Source: Mermis nigrescens (lineage: Eukaryota; Nematoda; Enoplea; Mermithida; Mermithidae). From it: 64,000 nucleotides of DNA. Position numbers and translations under genes: made by a program. The notes under the pieces are model-generated. The model had not been told where the DNA came from and ran no database searches. It saw nothing but the letters and a program-made list of their open reading frames with translations. Of this stretch, positions 13,101 through 28,100 are shown one piece after another (the stretch's first letter is position 1; every line of letters begins with the position of its first letter). The stretch is taken from NCBI GenBank assembly GCA_036768485.1, contig JAVLUZ010000583.1, forward strand, positions 420,501 through 484,500, in the 5' to 3' direction.

Positions 13101-16100
13101 TTCATAACGATGACTGTAGCAGACATCAAATAGCAATATCGGGGAAGCAGAGACTCGACAGGTTCGCAATTTCACTTACTTTAACCTCAAATTGAATGTT
13201 GCGACCGTCATACAGTAAAGATACGAGCCCGAGGCTAGGGGCAAAATTAGAGGTGTAAAGAAAAATTGAGCCAGATAATAGGCGTGAACACACTACAGTC
13301 GGCTTATACCCAGATTACTGTAGCGTATCGTACGCCAAGAGTACAAAACGTCTATTCGCACAAAACGCGCGTTTTTTGTTTCACAAAGAGCACTGGAAGC
13401 CGTCCTAAATCGTAATCAATGGCGTGGTATAATACGAGACGCCCTGCCCTTGGCAACCACAACGTGGTTCTCATTGCCTTACAGAAGATGACATCATCGT
13501 TTATGGAGATTAAGTCAAGTAAGTCATTAAGTCAAGTGTAAAGGATACTGTAAAGGCATATTGATTTAGGGGAAAAACATTTTTGGCCGTATTAGTTTAC
13601 ACAACGATTCCTGTAGCATCCGTGTGCCGGCAATATACAATGATTAAGCAAAGAAAGGCTCGGATTTTATTTTACTTCCCCAGTCGCATTGTAGAGGAGA
13701 GTGTAATGTAAAGCAGTTATGATGAGTGACTTATTTTCGGAGCATACTGTAGGTGATGCACTGTACTTCTTCGTTTGAGCGATTCGTCACTAATTGAAAA
13801 GTAAAATACATGCTCGTACGAAATGCCCGCGTTTCGTCGTTTCAGACCGAACAGTGTAAAGTCCTGTATTTGTAAGGTAAAATATTTTTGGCCATATTAG
13901 TTTACACATCGCTTACTGTAACGTTCGTGCGTCAGCAATAGAGCATACTTCTTCGCAAAAACGCGCGGATTATACTTTCTCAGTCGAATTGTTAGCGACG
14001 GTGTAAAGCCGTGTATTTCGAAGAAAAAATATTGTTGACTGTCTCAGTTTACACTACGATTACTGTAGCGTCCGTGCGCTAGTAACAGAGGCTGCTTATT
14101 TGCAGAAACGCTCAAATTTCACCTCTCCAGTTAGCATTGTAAAGAGCAGTGTAAGGTACAGAGTTATGATGAGTCATTTATTTACGGAGCATACTGTAGG
14201 CGGTGTACTGTACTTTTTCGCTTGAGCAATTCGTCATTGATAAAATCGAATACGCCCGAACTCGACGCTTTGCTGGCCGATAATCGAGACGAAACGAGTC
14301 GTTTCAATTTCAAATTTTCCCGCCGCTTTTTATTTTTGGCCGATTTTAACGGGTCCTTTACACTACTCGCTGTTTCTACTGTAGCGCAATGATCCAGGGA
14401 TATTTCTGGAAGGCGAAAAATTACGCAAAATTATCGATCAAAAGGCGGATTTTAAAAACGTTTAAACATATTTAAAAACATTGAATTATCTCAAAAGCAA
14501 ATTAATTAGAATGGTAATTAAATATTATTTAAAATTTACAAATTACAGCAGATTTCGATGACAATTAGTCAATTTCGGAGAAATCCAAATTTAATGAAAA
14601 ATATGAAAGTTTCAAAAGGTTTCTCGGTTTCGCCTAAATGCAAAAGATTCTAACGTAGCAGTCAATTTAGGTAAAAATTGCAGGAATCTGCTTGACAATT
14701 ATTCAGATTTGCAAAAAAAATTTAGAAGAAATATTGAAGTTTATGAACCAAATTTTTATTTACGCCGAAAATTTTTTGGAAGTGATTAATAAAAATTTAA
14801 TTACATACTTTTGACCAAAATTTGCATTTTAGACCATTTTTAGGTGCTTTTTGCTATTTTTCACTAAAAATTGAAGATCATACAGTGGTTGCCATGAAAG
14901 ATGACGCGCTGTCACCCTCACAATAATAATAGGTGGTGCGTCGCGAGCGCCGCGTTTCATCCGTCATGCGCTATTATCTCGTTTTTATTATTATACGCCA
15001 TCAATCTGTATCATCCCCTTAATCTAGAGATGCGGACGGCGCAATTTAGCTATTAATAGCGCCAACAAGGAAGCGCGCTAAGCGGAAGCGCGCATGTGAA
15101 TGTCGTTCTATATTTAGGGGCGAGCCAACATTAAAATCAATATTTTTGCAAGCCGAGCACTGTCTATTAATGATTATTTATGTATTGAAGTCATCTAAAA
15201 AACTTCAATAGCATTTTTAGAGGTTTTTATAAATCGATTCGAAATGTTTAAAAACTCCTCAATCAGTGCTGCGTACATCGCTCTGTATTGTGTACCTTCC
15301 TGCAAAATTCTTCATCGTCCGTCGCTAGCTTTCAAAAATATTGATTTTAATGTTGGCTCGCCTGAATATAGAACGACATTCACGTGCGCGCTTCCAGCAT
15401 TCACGTGCGCGCTTCCAGCATTCACGTGCGCGCTTCCAGCATTCACGTGCGCGCTTCCAGCATTCACTTGCGTGCTTCCTTCTTGTTGGCACTATTAATA
15501 GCTATATTGCGCCGTCCGCATCGCCAGATTAACGGGATGATACAGATTAATGGTGTATAATAATTAAAAAGAGATAATAGCGCATGATAGACGAAACGCG
15601 GCGCTCGCGACGCATCATCTATTATAATTCTGAGGGTGATAGTGCGTCATCTTTCATGGCAACAACTGTCTATCCCCCTTTTCGAATTTTATATGTTATG
15701 CAATGTCTGCAAAGAAGTAAAGAGCAGAAGTTCTAATAAGACTGATTTCAGTGAAAATTTTTGTATTAAAGAAAAGCTAAAATTTCATAAAGCGTTCCTA
15801 AATTTCCACATGATTTCTGAGTTTCATCCGAAATTTGAGAAGTTTTTTTAAGAAAAATAAGTAGAGATCAACAGCCAAAATCTTGGGGTCTTGCCAAATT
15901 TTTTTGGCAATTCAGACAAAAATTTGAAGCGAGAATTCGATTAAAAATTTAAGGAATTTCGGCTAAAATATCCTAAAAATTTTAAGAATTAATTCATCAA
16001 TTATTGACGAATTCGGGCGAGAATTACGAAGTTTGTTTTAAGCCAAATTCTTCAGGAGTTGCACCTCTCAGAAATTATGAAAATTTGCCAAAATTTTGAT

Positions 16101-19100
16101 CGGGGTAGAAATAATTAATTTTCATGAACGTTGGCTAAAATTTTAGCATTTTTTTACCATTTTGACAATTTTGGCAAAAAATTTTATAATTCTAAGCAAA
16201 CATTTTGAGTGTAAAGTAAAATTCGAGAGTTGTGATAAAAATATTCGGGTTTCTGGTCAAATTAGCCAGCGGAGCTTTATTTTTTTAAATTTACATAGAA
16301 GCTATTGGAATTGCGTCAAAACACAGATTTAAGCTTCTTCTGACAAAATCTTTAGGCTTTTTACACAAATTTGAAATTTTAACATGAACTCTAACTTTTA
16401 ACCAAAACTTTGGGAGGTTCTGGCAGGAAATTTTGATTTTCGCAGAAAAAAGTTGCATTTTTAGCCAAAATTTTTGAATTTCAGATGAAAATTTTGGAGA
16501 TTGTAGATCGAATTACGGCGGATTTTATAAATATTTTTCAAACTATGTAGGGCCAAACTTTCGAAGTTGAAAATTTTTGAAGATTTTTCTAAAAGCTTGG
16601 AGAATACTGACTAAAATGTCTATGATTTCAACAAATTGACATAGATTAAAAAGCAGAAATAAAATATTATACACATAGGCAAGTAAATTGGAGGAATTAA
16701 TAGAAAAACCGCCAAAAAATTTACTTTTCGGCAAAACTCTAGCCTTGACCGGCTCAACCTGGCCGGCGGAATCTTTTCCCAAACCGCTTCCAACCACGTA
16801 GCCCATTTTGGCCATTAATTTGGACCCAATGCCCTTAAAAATAGATTAAAAACAATAGAAAAATAAGAAAATGAAAACAAAAATGAAATATTGTAGGTAT
16901 ATTATATATATATATATATGTAATATGACAGAAAAAATATAATTAAAAAGAATAAAATATACCTAAAAATTGAGTAAAAAATAAAAATGGAAAATAAATT
17001 ATAAAATATAATAAAATAAAAAATGATAATATAAAAATATCAAAAAATAAAACTAAACACATTATGGTAATAATAGACTAGCATACTGTGGATACATATA
17101 GTATACTGTAGATTTGCTATTCATGCGGTCACCTAACGAGGATACTGTAAGTCATAAATACGTGTCATTTTTAATACAGTATAGTAATATGGACGAAACT
17201 AATATTAGACGGGGAGCAATAAAGCGCAAACCTTACTGATTTTTAATCGATCAATTTCTCTTTTTATTAAACGGTTTATAATTCCATTTTAGACCTTTTT
17301 ACCTTTAATCATTTTTTCAAGATTTTTTAACTTTTACAATTTTCTTATTTTTTTAGGAATTTATTGCTTTTAATTAAATTTTGATTTTTTTCTTACCTTT
17401 TAGAACTTATTTATTCATTTTGTTTTGTTATTATTTTTTGACTTTTTATTCGTACTTTCGTATGACTTTCCCAAGTGCCCAAATCATTATGAACCCAGGC
17501 CCTCTGATGCACTTGACTAAATTCGCCATCGGCTAAACTGGTTGAGGGACCTGCTGAGCCGAATTGAACTTGGCACGATGACTCACCCGATTCACCGACT
17601 AAGTCCGTTTCGACTGAAAAGAGGACACATATGTATATATGAATTAAAATCTACAGTAATAACATAAAATAAATAAATAAATAAATATAATGAATAAAAA
17701 TACATAATAAATGGATAATAAATAAATAATAAATAAATGATAAATAAAAATGTATAATAAATAAATATTGAATATTGATTAAATAGATAAATAAAGTAAT
17801 AAATAAATAAATAAATATGATAAATATAAATACATAATTAATAAATAATGAATTAATAAATAATGAATTAATAAATAATGAATAAATGAATAAATGAATA
17901 AATAAATAAACAAATAAATAAATAAATAAAATAAGGGAATAAATAAAAAATAAACAAATAAAAAAATACATAAATGAATGAATAAAAAATTAATTAATTA
18001 ATCAAATCGACCGGTATATATAACTCTACAAACATGAATCATGCAAAAAATTAAACGACAGACTCAAATTTAGTCCAATAAATCAAAAGAACCAATGTAT
18101 CCCACCATACTTGGCATGACCCAAATTCTGAAAGGGCAAATGGGTAAAGGAATTAGGGGTTCAAAAAATTTTAAAGGTATAAAAGTATCGAAAAATTAAT
18201 CATCATGAGCAAAAAATCGCAAGAAAATTTTTCAAAAAAATCCAATTTTAAGGAGCTTTCACGGATTTTGGAGTTTTTGTGGATTGTGAGAGGATTCCAG
18301 ACCCTCAAACCCCAAAGCTCGCGTACAATCAGGTTTTCGAGCAGGAAATTTTTGAAATTTTCGATGCAAAAATTTTTTGAAATTTTTTAAGTAAAAAACA
18401 ATGCGGAATTTCAAGAAAAAGAGACATTTATTGAATATTCATAAATAAAAAAATAAATACCCAAATATCAATTTTGTGTAAAAAAACTTCCATTCAAAAG
18501 AATTAGGTAATGAATCGTGTACAATATTTCGTTTGCTTTCGACATGGGAAATTCTACAAATTTGAATTCTTTATTGATTGCGCCTTGAAAAAGCAGAGTC
18601 TTACACATGTACATAAGTATCTTTACAGAAATTCTTTATAAATTTCATTTAAGAAAATTTCATTTGAACAAATTCCAAATTTGTCACTCGAATCAAATAA
18701 AACTTGAATTTATATGAGATTTTCAAAATTAAATTACATAATTTCAAACGAAGGATAAAAGTAACAAAATATAAATAACTATACAATCCATGCATATAAC
18801 AGGGGGTGGGGGTCCCCACCCCACCCAAGGGCGGACGTCCCCCCTTCCCCAAAGCCGGAAAATTTTCGACCTCCCCCCATTTTTGGAAAAAGTGAATTTT
18901 TTGCCGTTTTTAGGCGTTTTTTGGCCAAAAATTAGAGGTCATGTACCCCCTCCCAAAAGAAAATGACCGAGACCCCTCCTTTCCACAAAGTTCAAGCTGT
19001 TACATGTATGATACAATCAGTCAACCCAGAGGAACAGGTTTAATCAACTTGCCTCAGATTTCAACGCCAGGTCACAAATCGCAATTTTATGTATTTGAAT

Positions 19101-22100
19101 TAAAATACGAAATATGGCATTTTTGAAGTATTTAATAAAAATACAAAAAAAACTTGTAGTTGACCCTCCAATTCCAATTTTATACTAAATATGCATAGAG
19201 GGCTAAAAATTAGTAAGGGAGGAGTCGGCCTTTTTATTTTTTTGGATTAGTTGAATTAAAATGACTTTATACTTCCGGCCAAAAATGGCAAAAAGGAATA
19301 AAAAAATGACCTAAAAATGGAGGCTTTTCAAAAAAAGGGGATGGTAGCTAATCTCAAACTCTAGGGGATGGAAGACCTTCGACTTTGGGTGGAGGACGTA
19401 CATCGGCGTGGGGTCTGGGGGTCTGGAGCCCGGACACCCCAGAATCCGATGACCTCCCCCCAAAATCGATAGACCCCAAGAATTTAATTTTTGGTGCTGA
19501 TTTTGGCAATTTAGCCCCATAGGGCCCCCTAGATTTCGTAGCTGCTGCCCATATATGTTAGAAGGATCCCTGTCAATATCGCTGCTATATATGTACTTGC
19601 TTAACAGGAAAAAATTCAAAAAACCAAAAGATCTAATTATACGAAAAATAATTTTTTTCCTTGTTAAATATTTATTTACATATTTGGTATTATTACCCAT
19701 TTTTTGATTATTATATTAAATTTTCAGATAGTCGTTTTCTTTTAAATATTTTTTGTAATGATTACAATTAAGCAAAATTTTAATAAATTTTGATTTTATT
19801 AATTTTATTCATAATTTTATTTTATTAAATAATTGTAAGACACAAATTCGACCAATTGACTGAATAATAATTTTCAAAGTAAGCTATAATTCGACAATCG
19901 GAAGGTTTTATACCCAATGGGTAAATATTTTCGAACGGACAAGCGATTTGTTCCTGAGTTTCGAACAACGAAACGGCTATTTTTTGCTCATTCGAGCAAA
20001 TGCTAAAAATTTTGGCAAATTGCCAAAGATCGTCGCTGCCAGATTCGCGCTTGGCTAAGCACCATTGACCCTCGGCTATTTTTCTACAAAAAAACGGAGT
20101 TTAAATAAATATTTTTTAGCGCCCTGGACCAAATTTAGCGAGTATTGCCGAAAATTTGTAAATTCCCGAGTGAAAACATTCAAAGTTTCGATGGCAATTT
20201 TCAATTTTGGCACTGAGCCAAATTTTCTTACTTACAAGATTTCATTTTCATACGACAAGATTCGTTTTCATTCCAAGCATACATTTCGATGGGATAATCG
20301 ATAAATTTCAAGGAGTGTAAAAATCGAGCAACTGGATGAATTAGAGTCCGATCTATGTAATGCAGGGGTGAAACATTCCGAAGTCAGAAATTTTTTACCC
20401 CCACATTTTTAACAAAATCCTGCGTTTTTTAACCATATTTAGGGGACTTTTTTGCTATTTTTGGCTGAAAACTGAAGGTCATTTAAAACCACTCAAAAGT
20501 GCCCGACTACTCCATACAAAATTTTCAGCTATTACATACATTCTTAAACGTATGACTGAGTGTCAAAAGTAACAGCTGATTTAAGGGGATAAATGAATTT
20601 TATTCATTCAACATACGAAGCAAATTTCACACATTTTGATTGAATTTAATCATTTTCCAGAAATGGCCTACAGAAGTAAATGGAATAGAAGCTCTTCTTT
20701 AAAATAAGCTCTTTAAAACGTGAACATTATGGCTAGTGAATTACGATATGTATAACGAATTACTCGAAATCGGGCTGGTCATATTCTACCAAATCGCTAT
20801 AACCCATGATTTCGCCATGCGAATATCTGCAAGTAATATTGCGCGTAATCGATACGAATCGCGTGTGCAATAATTAAGCGTAGGGGTCATACGTGTAACA
20901 GGGAGGATTGGGGGATCCCTCCAGCCGAAGTCGGACGTTGTCTGCCACCCGAAGCGAAAACGTTTTTGCCTTCTCCCGATTTTTGGAACAAATCGAATTT
21001 TTCGGCCGTTTTTAGGCGTTTTTGGCCATTCTTAGCCAAAAATCCGAGGTCATTTACCCCCCCCCTTAAAATGGCCAGGAACCCCCCCCCAATTTCGAAC
21101 CGTTTTATGTATGATGGGGTACTGATTTTTGTGTCGGGCAACAAAAACTTTAGAAGACCATCTTTGTACACGTACAATGATTTTTGGGAAGATAAAACTG
21201 TAAAAAGGTTTAAAATTCCCAAAAATTTTCCGCCCTGCGCGCCGAAATAATTGTCACTTCGATATATTCTTTATCATGGCATAATCCGCAATAAGAAAGG
21301 ATAAATACCATGTTTTTCGGCGCTCCGCACCATTTTGAAACAATTTTTAGCAATTTTTGTTGTTAAAAACCCGAAAATTGGCTAAAATGCACTATCCAAG
21401 GTCGAAAAACCCTGTTTTATCACGCTGAAAGCGCTATTTTACCATATTATAGTATTATAGTAGTACCCAAAAATTTGCATGTACAAATGTACAAAGACTT
21501 TTGGGGACCATCTTTGTACATGTTTTAAGGGACCTTGTACAAAAAACACTGCATTGGGGCATCAGGGGCGTAACCAGGATGTTATTTCGGGGGGAAGCAA
21601 AATTTTTGAAGTCCTATATCTCGAGAATTATTAGGAGATACGCGAGATTATTCGCATTTTTAAACGTTTCTCGACAAGATCAGTGACATTGTAAAGAAAA
21701 GACTTTGAAAAAACCGTAAATATTCTTATTTGATTTCGACTTTGGAAATGTAAATCTATCGTTCAATCTATCAGCGTGACCAATTCTTTAATATACACTT
21801 CAAATCGACTCCAACACATTTAGAAATTCTTGTCTTTGCATTTAATTTTGGAGCCTTTCAAAAGAAAAATAATATTAAAAACAAGAAATCGGCGCTAAGC
21901 GCCGGAAAAATTTGACATATATACCAATTTCAAGTCACAATCTGGGCTTCTAAGATAACAAATATTATAGAAAAGAAGGTGTCTGGCCTTAAAAGTGTTC
22001 TAGAAACCTTTCTTGAATGCCTTTCAGTAGACATCGAAAAGCTTTATTAATTTTTTCTATCGAGGAACCCTTGTACGAAATTCAAAATTTGTGCATTTCG

Positions 22101-25100
22101 GGGTGGGCGGCCCTCCCCCATCCAACCCCGGCTTATTAAGCCTGTGGGGAACATTACATCATAAGATGCTCGGTAGGTGGGGGAGGTACTATGAAATCTC
22201 TGAAATCGAGATCAGTAAATTTGATGTTCACGTTTTTTGCTGGTCAAATGACTAAAACGCTCAAACAAATAACCAATGTGAATACATTTTTTATAGTAAG
22301 ACTGTGATTCTGATCATTTTTAGTCCATTTTAACTGCATTACGAGCATTAACGATAAGAAATATATAATTGACTATTATGGCCTAACACTTTTTATATTT
22401 TAGACCACTTTTTGACGCAATTTCAGGGGTTTTCCTGAGTTAGCACGACGAACAATTATTAATCTAAAGCGAAGCGCAGGATAAATTTTGACCTAATTAC
22501 TGCTTTTGTCGTCAAAAATGATGATGAAAATGTATCGTAAGCTCAAAATCGGCTGGCATCATAACTTTCCGTATGACACTTCCGGGAGGCAAAATCCACC
22601 TCACCCCCCCCCTCTTTCCTACTCGTATATGCACGTAAAGCGTATAAGGTTTGGGTTTCACTCTCCGCAAACAAATTTTTCACCCTCCCCACTCAATTTT
22701 TAGATCTTTCATTGAAAAATCATAGAATACGTTCATTTTAAGCGTTTTTTGCGATGTTTTAAGTTAAAGACACTATTTTCCGGCACATTAAACCATTTTT
22801 GACTATATTTTCTTGAATTTCAATGAATTTTTCTTGACATTTATGTTTCATTATATAACAAGAGGACCCGTCAGAAACTTACGAAAAATATTTTAGTTTC
22901 AGTCCTCCTCCCCCAGAATCACATGCTCTGCTTGTATATATGCAAGAGCAGTGTTTTTTTTGTACAAGGTCCGTTTGTACATGTACAAAGATGGTCCCTA
23001 AAAGTCTTTGTACATTTGGTACACACAAATTTTTGGGTACTGTAATATGGTACAGTAGCGATTTTAGTGTGGCAAAAACAGAGACGTTCGACCTTTGGTT
23101 ACGTATTTTAGCAGTTTCTAGGTTTCTGAGGGCAAAAATCAGTAATAATCGTCTCAAAACGGCGCGAAGCGCAAACAATTTGGCATTTTTCACTTACATA
23201 AATGCAATTTCTGAAACTTATAAAGATATATAGAACACACAATTGCTCATGTTCGGCGCGGAGCGCCAGGAATAGTTTGCGAGTTTCGAACGTTTTTTGC
23301 AGTTTTTGTCTTCCAAAAAATCTTTGTACATGTACAAAGATGGTCTCCAAGAAAGTCTTTGTACATCGCGAAAAATCTTTGCCGAATACAAAAAACCGTG
23401 TGCAAGAGCATAAAAAAAGTTATGGGAGACGCAGCATTCCACATCAGCAGCGAAGGATTTCTTAGGTCTTTTAATGCATCTTATGTTATATTCATTTAGC
23501 TAATCCGCCGGCAAAATTTTGGACCGTTGCGTCACCTCCCTCATTCGAAATATTGAGATAAATTAAGGAAATCAACAATAAACGTGGGCAAACGATTTTT
23601 CAACTCAGTTTGATTTTATTTTCAATCGTTCTTTGCTTTCTTATTTATTTTTCATTTATTTTCCGCTCCTTATTCGTTTACCTTTTTCTTTTCTGTTTGG
23701 CTTAATTGATCATTTTTTGGATCTAGTATACAATTTACCCCCCAGCGTTTTTTAGCCGATCTATATAAGCTACAGTAACCAAACTTTACAAGGAGATAGC
23801 TAAAAGCCTATTGTACTAATCTGGCAAAATTGATTAACTTACGGTGTGAACTTACTGCTTTTAAAAATTTAAAAAACTTACTTTACTTTACTTTAAACTT
23901 ACTTTAAACTTACTTTTTTCAAACTTACTTTTTTTATGTAGGATGTTGATTGAGTTACAAAAAACTGCTTTGTTTGAAACCCACCGAATCGTTTACAATT
24001 TTTAGATGCCGTTAGTACGTTGTAAACTGTGAGTGTAAAGCAGTAAGTTTACACCGTGAGTTAATCAATTTTGCCAGATTAGTACAATAGGCTTATAGCT
24101 ATCTCCTTGTAAAGTTTGGTTACTGTAGCTTATATGGATCGGATAAAAAACGCTGGGGGTAAATTGTATACTAGATCCCGTTTTTCATTTATTTCTGAAA
24201 AAAGTAGCAACAATGATATGATCTGAACATAAGTTATTTGTTCCAGAATCTGACACAGAGCGAGAATAATGAGGTCAAATTTATTTTGTCCGAATTATGT
24301 TCGAAGTCGCGTTAAATAAAAGGCATCGTATAAAATGAATAATGATAAATTTACGATGATAATACGCGAAAAAAAATTCGACGTAAACAACAAAGAGCAG
24401 AATATATGTAATAAAATATAAGACAAGAGAAACATAATATAGCAAAAATAATTTCTAAGCTAAAATACGATGGGTATAGTGTTGGCCTCTAAAAAACACC
24501 AGTCGATTTGTAACCTAAAAAAACCACCCCTTTTTCATAACCAAAAGGAGATGACTGATATTATACTAGCGAACAAGCTATGCCGTTAGGATTACAACTG
24601 ACCCCTGATCTCTCTCCGGATCATTCAGAAACTTGAGATATAAATTTGTCGAAAAGTTCCTAAGAATTGCCATTTTTATGATTTTTTTAAAGCATTTTGA
24701 GGGTCAGTATTTCTACCCGTATTCATATTTGCTGGAATCTTTCATGTTTTCACATTAGGCTCCCTTGCAGACTAATGTCAGAAAAAAATTTAGTTGTCCT
24801 ATGTCATCCACATAGCTACAGTATACCTTCAAAGTCAAACCTAAAAAAACCAGTTGTAACCTAAAGAAATCAGCGCCAATTTTTACAAAACTTAGCCGGA
24901 ATGTGCCTCGTAGCACTTTACATGATGCCTGATATTTATTTTTCACAAAAAATGGGAATCACCCTAATAACTTCCAAAAAAACCTTCGATTGTAACCTAA
25001 AAAACCACTTATTCTAAAAAAGATCAATGCTAAGTATGTATATATACGTTGCCATGGCAACGAAATTACTGTTCATCAAGTTGTATAATTTTGCACTGAT

Positions 25101-28100
25101 TTCTTGCAGAGGATGTAGAAGAGACTTACCTAGAGTTATTTTTGAAGACTTTATTTGTGAAATTTATAGAACTTTTAATAAAATTCAGAAAAATTATCGA
25201 TTTTTATATAAATGTGATAAAATGAACGGAAATATCGTAAAAAATTAATTTTTTTTCCAAAAAATATGATCATATAAGGTCAACTAACTATTTTACGCTG
25301 CAAACCACGCACTTCGCATAACATTTTGGGGGAAGTTTTTTTTATTTCCGATAGTTTTTTCTACTTCCCAAACGGAATTTGCTGGGTTTTTTTTAGTTTT
25401 GACTTTGATCGATTTTTTCTCCAAGATTAAAAGGATCTATGAAATCAACTAAGTGGCGAAAGATGGAGCATCGATGGGGCATTGCTCTGAATATGTAAGT
25501 TTCTAGACTAAGTTGCTCGCACAATTAATATATGCAAAAAACATGAAACGTGGTTTTTTTAGAGGCCATGACTATACGCGTCAAAACGTCGTTTTTCGGC
25601 GTTTCTGACGATGCTCTATCTTTCTAAAGTATAAAAATATGAAAAAATTCCGATAAAATATCAATAAAATTGGATTAATCTGAATAAAATGTAGTCAAAA
25701 AAGAGTTATATAGCGCTAAGCGCCGAAAATTTTACACATTTGAGCAAACAAATAGCTAAGAGTGCTCAAAACAGCACCTTTCATACAATTTTTGGAATTC
25801 TTGAAAAGTCGCGAATTCTGGGGGAGGGGTGAAAAAAATTTCTGGCGAGAAGGGTCGAAGTTTTTTGGTACATAGGATGAAACCCCTCCCACAAGATCAT
25901 GTATAGGCTTGCATGTAACGAGTAAAATTTTGGGAGGAGGTAGTCAGTCGGCCATTTTCAGTTGAGGAGTAAATGAAGTTCTATTCTTGACCAAAGGGAC
26001 AAAAACAGGCACGTATCTCTGGGGCGATGGGGGGGCTTCGGACCCCCAAAATTCAGAAAAATCGGAAAAATATGACTTTTCGTTATTTGTGCTATTTTTG
26101 GCCTTTTGGGGTTTAGTCCCCCCCCCAAAATTGGTGTTGTTCCCCCCAAATTGGCCGGCCAGCTAATTGTCAGGACAAAAAATGCCTAAAATAGCCCAAA
26201 ACGACAATGCTGCTTAAAAATCTGGTAAAGTTGAAAACGGTCGAACGGGTGGATGGTCAAGCACAAATTTGTGTGCACGAGCACTTCGAATAGGAAAGAG
26301 AAGCGAAGTGATTTCTCTCGATCAATCCTATCACCAAGCCCCACCATACATGGGCAACGCCAAAATTCTGGGGAGGCAGGGGGGAATGCAAGATTTTTCA
26401 AACGTCAGAAAATGGTCTCTAAAGTCGTGGTATGGCTAAAAAACACCATTTTTTAACATTTCTTATCGAGCATTGACATCAAAAAAATTGCGAAAAAAAA
26501 ACCAAAAAAAATTCAAAAATTGAATTCTGGGGAAAGATATTTTGGTTTCTGGGGGAGGGGTTTATTCGGCCTTCTGGGGGTGCATACCCCCATGCCCGTG
26601 TGTGAGCCCCACCCTTGTATATGAGGAAATTAAAAGAAATACATAAAAAATAACAAATAATAAAATCCACTCGATCATCCACAACCGACCTGCATTTATC
26701 GGCAAAATTGCATCGCTCCTTTGTAAAGTGCGGACACGGTTTCATGAATTTAGCCATCGGATTACTGTAGAGCACTTTAACCTAAGAAACCCGAGTTAAA
26801 CGCATACTATATAGGCAACAAAAATAATTCATAAAAAGCGTGTGATTTAAAAAAGCACTGAAGATATGAGAAAATGACAGAATTAGAATAAAAATGTAAA
26901 GTAACAAAACCAGCGTGACTCAGCTCAACTTGAACGTAAAACACGTTTTCTTTCAGACTGAGATTAAATCATAATATGCGTACATATAAATTTACACGGG
27001 CAACATAGGCATAAAAATCTTCAATTCCGAAATTCCTGAAAATTTCCGATTTCAGGATTGGTTTAAATTCCCATTTCCCACCCCACAGTATTAGTTCAAA
27101 GTACTTTACACCTTTCTGCCTTTTGTTACTTCGAACGCGTTTTAAAATTTCACACTGCCACCTACCTTTACAGTGCTAAAACCGTCAATTTCGTCCGAGA
27201 ATGCATCGGTTATTACGGCGTTGTGTAAAGCCAATTTCGACTTAAACCGGTGACAAGGCGCTTTACACGGCAGACCTACTAAATCGTCCAAATCGAACTT
27301 AGGAGAACTCGAGGGGCCGGGCGAATCAATATCCTCATCGTCGACTGGAACGAATGATTAATTAATAACGACGGAAAAGGCGATTTGCAAAGAATGTAAA
27401 GTAAATAAAGGATAGTGATAGTAACGCATCAAAAACAATAAAATTGCTTTACTTTCAGGTAAGCAATGCCTTGCCAACGGACATGTAACGGCTCGAAATT
27501 TTGGGAGGGGGCCCCGGCCTTTTTAGGGGGGTGGGGTTAATGACCCCCAATTTCTTGGGTAAGAACGGCCAAAAAATGCGAAAAAATGCCAAAATAACTC
27601 GATTTTTTTCAAATCGGGAGCGGGGTCAAGAAGTTTCTGGCTTTGGGGATGGGGGGCGGCCGACTTTGAGTAGGTGGGGGAGGGGGGTTGCCGTATATTT
27701 TCGATAAGAGAACATCTCGATGTGAAGCAGCATTACTGTAGTGCAATGAAAGTCTACCCTATAAACATCCGAGAGTTGTGTGAGGCATGAATAACTAAAG
27801 GATTTCTAGTTGGCTTTATGAGTACAACGTACATAAATCAGGAGAGTAATTTGAAATATATAAAAAATTAAAAAATCAAAATAAATTTTATAAAAAATTT
27901 TAAAAAGTACAACATTGGTGTAAACTAATTAATTAGCTGAAGGAGTAGCTAGGTATGTGTATAATTCGATTCTAGCGGATTACCTTCTATCACTTCAGGC
28001 TCGTCCTGATCTTCAAAATTATTTAAAATCGAACGCTTTTGATTATTAGCGTCATTCTCACTGGTTAGTATTTCAATGAGCTCTAATAGATCGCGCTGCA

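Noticed and set aside
15244..15532. AFTCALP / HSRARFQ repeat peptides
   Set aside because: Products of a 21-bp minisatellite at the turn of a foldback element, open in more than one frame.
17651..17971. 106-codon hydrophobic frame resembling a membrane protein
   Set aside because: Entirely within a TAAA/ATAA simple repeat inside an intron; uses only codons that the repeat can spell.
25027..25248. Transposase fragment inside the TA-flanked element
   Set aside because: The 73-codon frame has no DDE/DDD-type motif or helix-turn-helix that I can recognise.
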